A model generated the notes under the pieces. The model saw only the letters and a list, made by a program, of their open reading frames with translations, was not told the origin of the DNA and made no database searches. The translations under genes were made by a program, and so were the position numbers. This document shows, piece after piece, positions 62,937 through 64,000 of a stretch of DNA of 64,000 nucleotides. The DNA is from Pedobacter sp. PLR (lineage in GTDB: Bacteria > Bacteroidota > Bacteroidia > Sphingobacteriales > Sphingobacteriaceae): NCBI RefSeq assembly GCF_026239675.1, contig NZ_JAPIVQ010000005.1, forward strand, positions 1-64,000. Direction: 5' to 3'. Numbering within the stretch: the first letter of the stretch is position 1; every line of letters begins with the position of its first letter.

Positions 62937-64000
62937 ATGATGAAAAAATTTATAATAGTAATTATTATTCTGGTTTCTGGCAGTTTTAGCTCATGCAAAA
63001 AGTTTATGGACATTGTGCCTGATAATGTTCCTGAGTTAGAGAATGCTTTTGCAATGCGGACGATGGCCGAACGCTATTTATTTACCTGTTACAGCTGGAT
63101 GCCTGCAGGCTTTGATCTCCAGGCTAATCCGGCAATTTTAGCCGGAGATGAAGTGTGGCTTAATTCAACTGCAAACTTTACTGAAGGAACCTATGGTAAC
63201 TGGTATATTGCACGTGGTACTCAAAATGTAAATAATCCATTGAACAATTACTGGGAAGGTACCAATCAGGGAAAGAACCTTTGGGCAGGAATTCGGGATT
63301 GTAATATCTTCCTTGACAATATTGCCAAAGTCCCGGATATGGATGAGTTTGAAATTAAGCGTTGGGCGGCGGAGGTTACTTTTTTAAAAGCCTATTATCA
63401 TTACTATCTGTTGAGGATGTATGGACCAATACACCTGATGGACAAAAATGTGGAGGCCTTTTCTGATCCTAAAGAAACACAGATAGAACGGAAATCTATT
63501 GATGAGTGTTTCGCTTATATTGTTGATCTTATTGATTCGTCAATGGAGAACCTTCCAGAGGATGTTGCCGAATCTGCATTGGAAAATGGAAGGGTCAGTA
63601 AATTGGTTGCTTATGCTATGAAAGCAGAGATACTGGTGACTGCGGCCAGTCCACTTTTTAATGGCAATAATGATTACGCCGGTTTCGCAAACGAAGCAAA
63701 AACATCATTCTTTAATCCAACATTCAGTGAAGAAAAATGGAATAAAGCAGCAGAGGCATCACGTATCGCTGTTGCATTTGCCGAAGCTCATGGCAGAGCG
63801 CTTTTTAAATGGCAAGCGCCTTTAACCATGAGTCCTGCACCTCAACAAACAACAGTGAACCAGATGAGCTTCAGGGAAGCTATAGCAGAAAGGCAGAGAA
63901 ATACAGAACAAATATGGGTTAATAATGCATCGCGAGCCACACAAAACTTTCAGTCGATTTCTACAGTAAGAAGTTATGATCCCGCCTTTATAAATAATTC
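62937..64000 (+). CDS. RagB/SusD family lipoprotein, 3' end outside window
   Basis: Starts ATG ATG at 62937 (MMKKFIIVIIILVSGSFSSCKK), with lipobox FSSC, and stays open to the window end, so at least 354 residues. SusD features include CYSWMPAGFDL, EVTFLKAYYHYYLLRMYGPI and AAEASRIAVAFAEAHG. It is the surface glycan-binding partner of the second SusC, 8 bases after its stop. Confidence 0.93.
   Translation, partial: MMKKFIIVIIILVSGSFSSCKKFMDIVPDNVPELENAFAMRTMAERYLFTCYSWMPAGFDLQANPAILAGDEVWLNSTANFTEGTYGNWYIARGTQNVNNPLNNYWEGTNQGKNLWAGIRDCNIFLDNIAKVPDMDEFEIKRWAAEVTFLKAYYHYYLLRMYGPIHLMDKNVEAFSDPKETQIERKSIDECFAYIVDLIDSSMENLPEDVAESALENGRVSKLVAYAMKAEILVTAASPLFNGNNDYAGFANEAKTSFFNPTFSEEKWNKAAEASRIAVAFAEAHGRALFKWQAPLTMSPAPQQTTVNQMSFREAIAERQRNTEQIWVNNASRATQNFQSISTVRSYDPAFINN

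Noticed and set aside
42864..64000. Second copy of the mnmE 3' end as a right attachment site
   Set aside because: Reading by eye found no convincing copy inside the window; it may lie beyond the end.
1..64000. tRNA genes, rRNA, CRISPR arrays and complete insertion sequences
   Set aside because: None was recognised in any intergenic region on either strand.

Overview
The window looks like a piece of a Sphingobacteriaceae chromosome (phylum Bacteroidota), most like Pedobacter. Reasons: a type IX secretion type B sorting domain next to a PorP/SprF-like protein, two SusC/SusD pairs, a FecI/FecR sigma/anti-sigma pair, an UpxY-type NusG paralog, Bacteroidota -7 boxes of the form TAnnTTTG, and few strong Shine-Dalgarno sites. 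The genus is an inference from gene content and protein style; no search was run.

Layout. 1-3744: 3' end of a giant Ig-repeat surface protein, translationally coupled to a PorP/SprF-like outer-membrane protein. 3746-6054 (minus): HTH regulator, FemAB-like acyltransferase and an orphan UpxY antiterminator. 6513-10920: degenerate GIY-YIG-like protein, aldehyde dehydrogenase, DUF6266 and DUF808 proteins and a small hydrophilic protein. 11367-19849: malate:quinone oxidoreductase, FtsX/MacB-type permease, zinc alcohol dehydrogenase, AsmA-like protein and a GNAT protein. 20034-25680: OsmC, proB-proA, a histidine kinase/response regulator pair and a LacI regulator. 25692-30282: phosphosugar mutase, lysC and lysA, with a small two-helix membrane ORF antisense between lysC and lysA. 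30371-35088: START-like protein, glutaryl-CoA-type dehydrogenase, FolB, GlcD-type oxidase, thioesterase and Hsp20. 35265-39492: an arginine group (PLP arginine decarboxylase, divergent arginase-family protein, argS). 39578-42881: membrane protein, AI-2E transporter and mnmE.

From 43204 the character changes to accessory DNA. Directly behind the mnmE 3' end lie a zinc-ribbon/HTH protein, a tyrosine recombinase, a small ORF, an excisionase-type HTH protein and about 1.2 kb without a convincing gene. A polysaccharide utilization locus (PUL) then runs off the window end: FecI, FecR, SusC with an STN domain, SusD, a GH95-like hydrolase, a GH88 unsaturated glucuronyl hydrolase, a DUF2264 protein, a second SusC without an STN domain, and a second SusD cut by the window edge. 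The enzymes suggest a uronic-acid-containing glycan whose backbone is first cut by a lyase; no lyase is in view.

The most interesting observation is a gene graveyard inside this PUL. Between GH88 and DUF2264 lie fragments of an S8 subtilase, of the same FecI sigma gene (one exact run of 34 bases) and of the 3' end of the GH95-like gene. Between DUF2264 and the second SusC lies the 3' tail of a FecR gene. The second SusC, which would have been served by that lost FecI/FecR pair, also lacks the STN signalling domain. The second half of the locus therefore appears to be a duplicated transport module that lost its own trans-envelope signalling circuit. Both susC genes keep a strong hairpin in their leaders.

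No tRNA, rRNA, CRISPR array or complete insertion sequence was recognised.
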